Notes under the pieces: generated by a model
The model's database searches: none
Seen by the model: the letters and a program-made list of their open reading frames with translations, nothing else
Told to the model about the DNA's origin: nothing
Assembly: GCA_015179045.1 (NCBI GenBank)
Contig: WHUZ01000157.1
Coordinates: 1-64,000, forward strand
Source: Kalaharituber pfeilii
Taxonomy: Eukaryota; Ascomycota; Pezizomycetes; Pezizales; Pezizaceae
Direction: 5' to 3'
DNA length: 64,000 nucleotides
Position numbers and translations under genes: made by a program
Shown here: positions 61,779 through 64,000 of the stretch, piece after piece
Numbering within the stretch: position 1 is the first letter of the stretch
Layout: every line of letters starts with the position of its first letter

Positions 61779-63414
61779 CTCACGTACGGTGCCGCTGCTA
61801 CCAGCAGGCGCACCGCAGCGCCGTTGCATCGACTCGAGCTCGGCACGGTGCCCTCGAGGCTCTCCCAGGCACCCATACCCCGAGATCCCGCGATGCCCGC
61901 TGGCACCGAGTGCAGACGGCGGCCGCCAGGCTGTGTCCACAGCGGCCCATGGCTTGCATTCATGGGGTGTTGCTTGTGCGGTGCAGCGCAGCGCAGCGAA
62001 TTGGCCCGCAGCGCTGCCAGCAGGGCTCCATCCGTGATGAGCCCAGCAAAAAAGAAGCTTCGTCGAAAGTCCAGTGGAAAATTCCCCCGGACCCCATGTA
62101 CGCCAACGTCACGACACGACCGGGCCCGGCAGACAAGAATAGTTCATGTAGCCACCCTTGCCCGTCATCGGCTGCAACTGATGACATACCGCCGGGTGCC
62201 TTCGTGCAGCCCAATTCTAGGTGGTGGCAGCTGCGCTGCCCTGGTGTGGACCGTCCTCTAGATGGTGCACCCATCAGAGTGTTCTGCCCACCAGCTGGCG
62301 CACGTAGAGCGTCCTGGCTGCGGCAGTTCCTGGCACCTAAGCATGATGCCTGGTGAGCGCAGCGCAGGGAGCAAATTGGTGTGGTCCGCCAGCTTCGGCG
62401 CGACAGATTGAGCGGTGCAGCCGAGCCCTGCCCAGAGCCCGCTATTCTACAGAACCTAGGAACCTAGCATGGCCGCTGTTTCAGCGACCCACTTGAATTG
62501 AGCCGTAAATTGGCACGAGTCTCCGCGATCAATGCGAAATGCTCTACCATTGTCACTTGTAGCTGAGCTGAGCTGGATGGAAGCGCGCAGAGCCGCACGC
62601 AATGCTGGCTATGCTGTCTGGCCTGTGCAGCGAGGTGTGCCCGGGCTTCCCAGCCAATTGCTGCACCGGAGCAGAATAGAGTACCTGCTCCACGAGGCTG
62701 CATCGGACGAGCCTGAGGAGGACTTGGGGCCATGCGCCTCAAGTAGGAATCCGCGGAATGCGCTCTGCGTGTCTCGCGCCACTGCTTGATTTTTCTGTGG
62801 CGACGCCGCTGCGCCGCCCAAGCTCCGCTGCCTTAATGTACTCGAGTACAGTACTGTACAGTGCTCCATCTCTCGACGGCGAAATTCGGCTTCCCGGATT
62901 GGTCATTGCAGCTTGTGTTGCCTGTCCGCTTGCAGTACTGTGGCATGAGACTAGCAGTACTGTACAATCCTGATCATAATCCTGCTCTGCGTGCGCATAA
63001 ACTCTCTACCCCCTCCTGAAACTCGCCGACCCCTGTTGTGTAAGACGATCGTCTCACACATGACAACCTCAAACCTCGGTACCCCGAGAACCTCGACTTT
63101 CACGAGAAAGTCACATTGACAAACGCAACCCAACCTTTCATCCAACATTTTCTCGCTCAGGATTCTGCTACATACGCCTACGCCTCGATCTACCAACAAG
63201 TTCTGCACCCCTCATCACCCTCCCCCCCCCCCCCCCCCACCCCACCCCACCCCATCCCACCTCACCAACCCATCTCCCCTCCTCCAAGGGGCAACCAGCC
63301 CCACCATCAGTGGCCGCAGAGAACACGCTGCATAGCCCTGCGTCCGAATTGGGCACATTTCATCGAACTCAACCGATGTTCAGAAATTTCTAGCTTGTTC
63401 CCACTTCGATAGGC

Positions 63415-64000
63415 ATGGGAGAGAACAACCCTATACCCTCCCCTGGCCCTCTCGCAGGTAGCACTCGTCCTCATTCTTTGGAGGATGGAAGGGGAGGACA
63501 TCCATTCGTAAGGCTACCCGTCGTAAGGCTACCCGAAGAGGGCCCGTCGTCGCCACTTCACCCAGTATATGTTCTCCGAGGGCACTCGGCTCAGATTAAC
63601 TCTGTGCATTTCCTGAGATCCAATTCTCGCCTACTGACAGGTGACGCTGACGGATGGGTAATCCTTTGGAAAATCTCCTCGAGACGGCCCGTTGCCGTGT
63701 GGAAACCGCATGATGGGGCATTATTGGGCGCCGGAGCGTGGGGTAGCGATAGGATTATTACGTGAGAGCATTCTGTCCCTCCCTTGCAAATTTCTCTTTG
63801 ATTTTGGTTAATAAAACGGTACTGCAGGGTTTAGATTGCTAACAAGCTTCTTGCCGCTGAAGTCATGGACGTGACAACAAATTGTATGCATGGAAGTTGG
63901 GAGCAGCGGACGAAGCTGGACTGACTACAAACCTGCCTGTGGAAGCGGGGCAGCAAATCGACGGTCGATCACATCGTGCACCATGGTTACTACATAGCTT
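63415..64000 (+). CDS. ASA1: ASA1-like WD40 protein (5' part; runs off the window)
   Basis: Exon 1 is 63415-63761 and exon 2 starts at 63863 (AC|GTGAGA...GCTGAAG|TCATGG, phase 2), continuing past the window edge. The protein begins with a disordered roughly 50-residue leader. A WD40 blade follows: YVLRGHSAQINSVHFLRSNS, then LLTGDADGWVILWKISSRRP and AVWKPHDGALLGAGAW. The splice rebuilds IITHGRDNKLYAWKLGAADE and LPV...PWLLHS. The HGRDNKLxxW pattern and the following PWLLHS are what I know of ASTRA-associated protein 1, a WD40 subunit linked to the TTT/ASTRA complex that helps mature PIKK kinases. Only about 160 residues are visible; the remaining blades are outside. Confidence 0.82.

Larger units (their letters stand above)
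59865..63414. other. GC-rich intergenic region with microsatellites
   Basis: About 3.5 kb between the divergent Zn2Cys6 and ASA1-like genes. G-runs (60501-60509, 61171-61191), a GGCA repeat (61650-61683) and a CAG repeat (61746-61777). Both strands are open over long distances purely from composition. The encoded strings are Ala/Pro/Arg/Gly-rich and share no recognisable domain. No supported gene, although a long 5'UTR or non-coding transcript of either neighbour is possible. Confidence 0.45.

Noticed and set aside
61059..62356. Several 100-220-codon frames on both strands
   Set aside because: Mutually overlapping Ala/Pro/Gly/Arg strings generated by G-runs and microsatellites; none has domain content.

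Overview
This window is nuclear DNA of a filamentous ascomycete (Pezizomycotina). The signs are short spliceosomal introns (about 50-110 bp, GTAWGT donors, CTAAC-like branch sites, YAG acceptors), a Zn2Cys6 transcription factor, a HET-domain gene, a proteinase K-type secreted subtilase, a Clr2-like silencing protein, class II tRNA-Ser and tRNA-Gly genes with eukaryotic promoter boxes, and decayed LINE and MITE-type elements with C-to-T/G-to-A-rich decay. I cannot fix the class or genus from sequence alone.

Layout. About 1-38 kb is an accessory, transposon-rich, gene-poor half. It holds: a 466-bp AT-rich palindromic element (1-466); LINE 3' tails (2.2-2.7 kb); a small gene of unknown function (3403-4107, -); an intron-bearing tRNA-Ser(AGA) beside a truncated copy of its own 5' half (5.8-6.0 kb); two related LINE gag relics (6.2 and 10.4 kb); a three-exon subtilase gene whose catalytic Ser codon reads Thr (7142-8527, -); a 72-bp perfect foldback with a 9-bp target duplication (11.9 kb); a decayed relic with a TARHV motif (13.7-14.2 kb); two copies of a DNA element (14.5-15.9 kb); a long-TIR element with a 240-bp MITE nested in it (16.4-17.4 kb); tRNA-Gly(GCC) (19.6 kb); an F-box-like gene (20205-21554, -); a 5'-truncated LINE with target duplications (22.5-23.0 kb); a two-exon gene for a MGCxxS lipid-anchored protein (26221-27077, +); and a segmental duplication of about 3 kb carrying a dead HET gene (28.4-30.3 kb) and a near-intact HET gene (34.6-36.6 kb), with a Thr-rich secreted-protein gene between them (31.8-32.7 kb).

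About 39-64 kb is a more conserved, gene-bearing half: a five-exon SNF2 ATPase with an added Zn2Cys6 cluster and C-terminal PHD-like fingers (39401-44737, -); an aldehyde dehydrogenase (47166-48651, +); a Clr2-like silencing factor (49905-53295, +); a nine-exon Zn2Cys6/fungal_trans_2-type regulator whose zinc cluster is assembled from a 4-nt and a 12-nt micro-exon (57272-59864, -); and the 5' part of an ASA1-like WD40 gene running off the right edge (63415-64000, +). Long intergenic stretches between them are low-complexity (C/G runs, poly-T, TTTTA, CAG and GGCA repeats).

The most interesting items are the zinc-cluster micro-exons, the Zn2Cys6-SNF2-PHD architecture lying about 5 kb from a Clr2-like gene (both chromatin-silencing type functions), the probable pseudo-protease, and the set of small palindromic or nested mobile elements. 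No CRISPR, plasmid or viral feature was seen.
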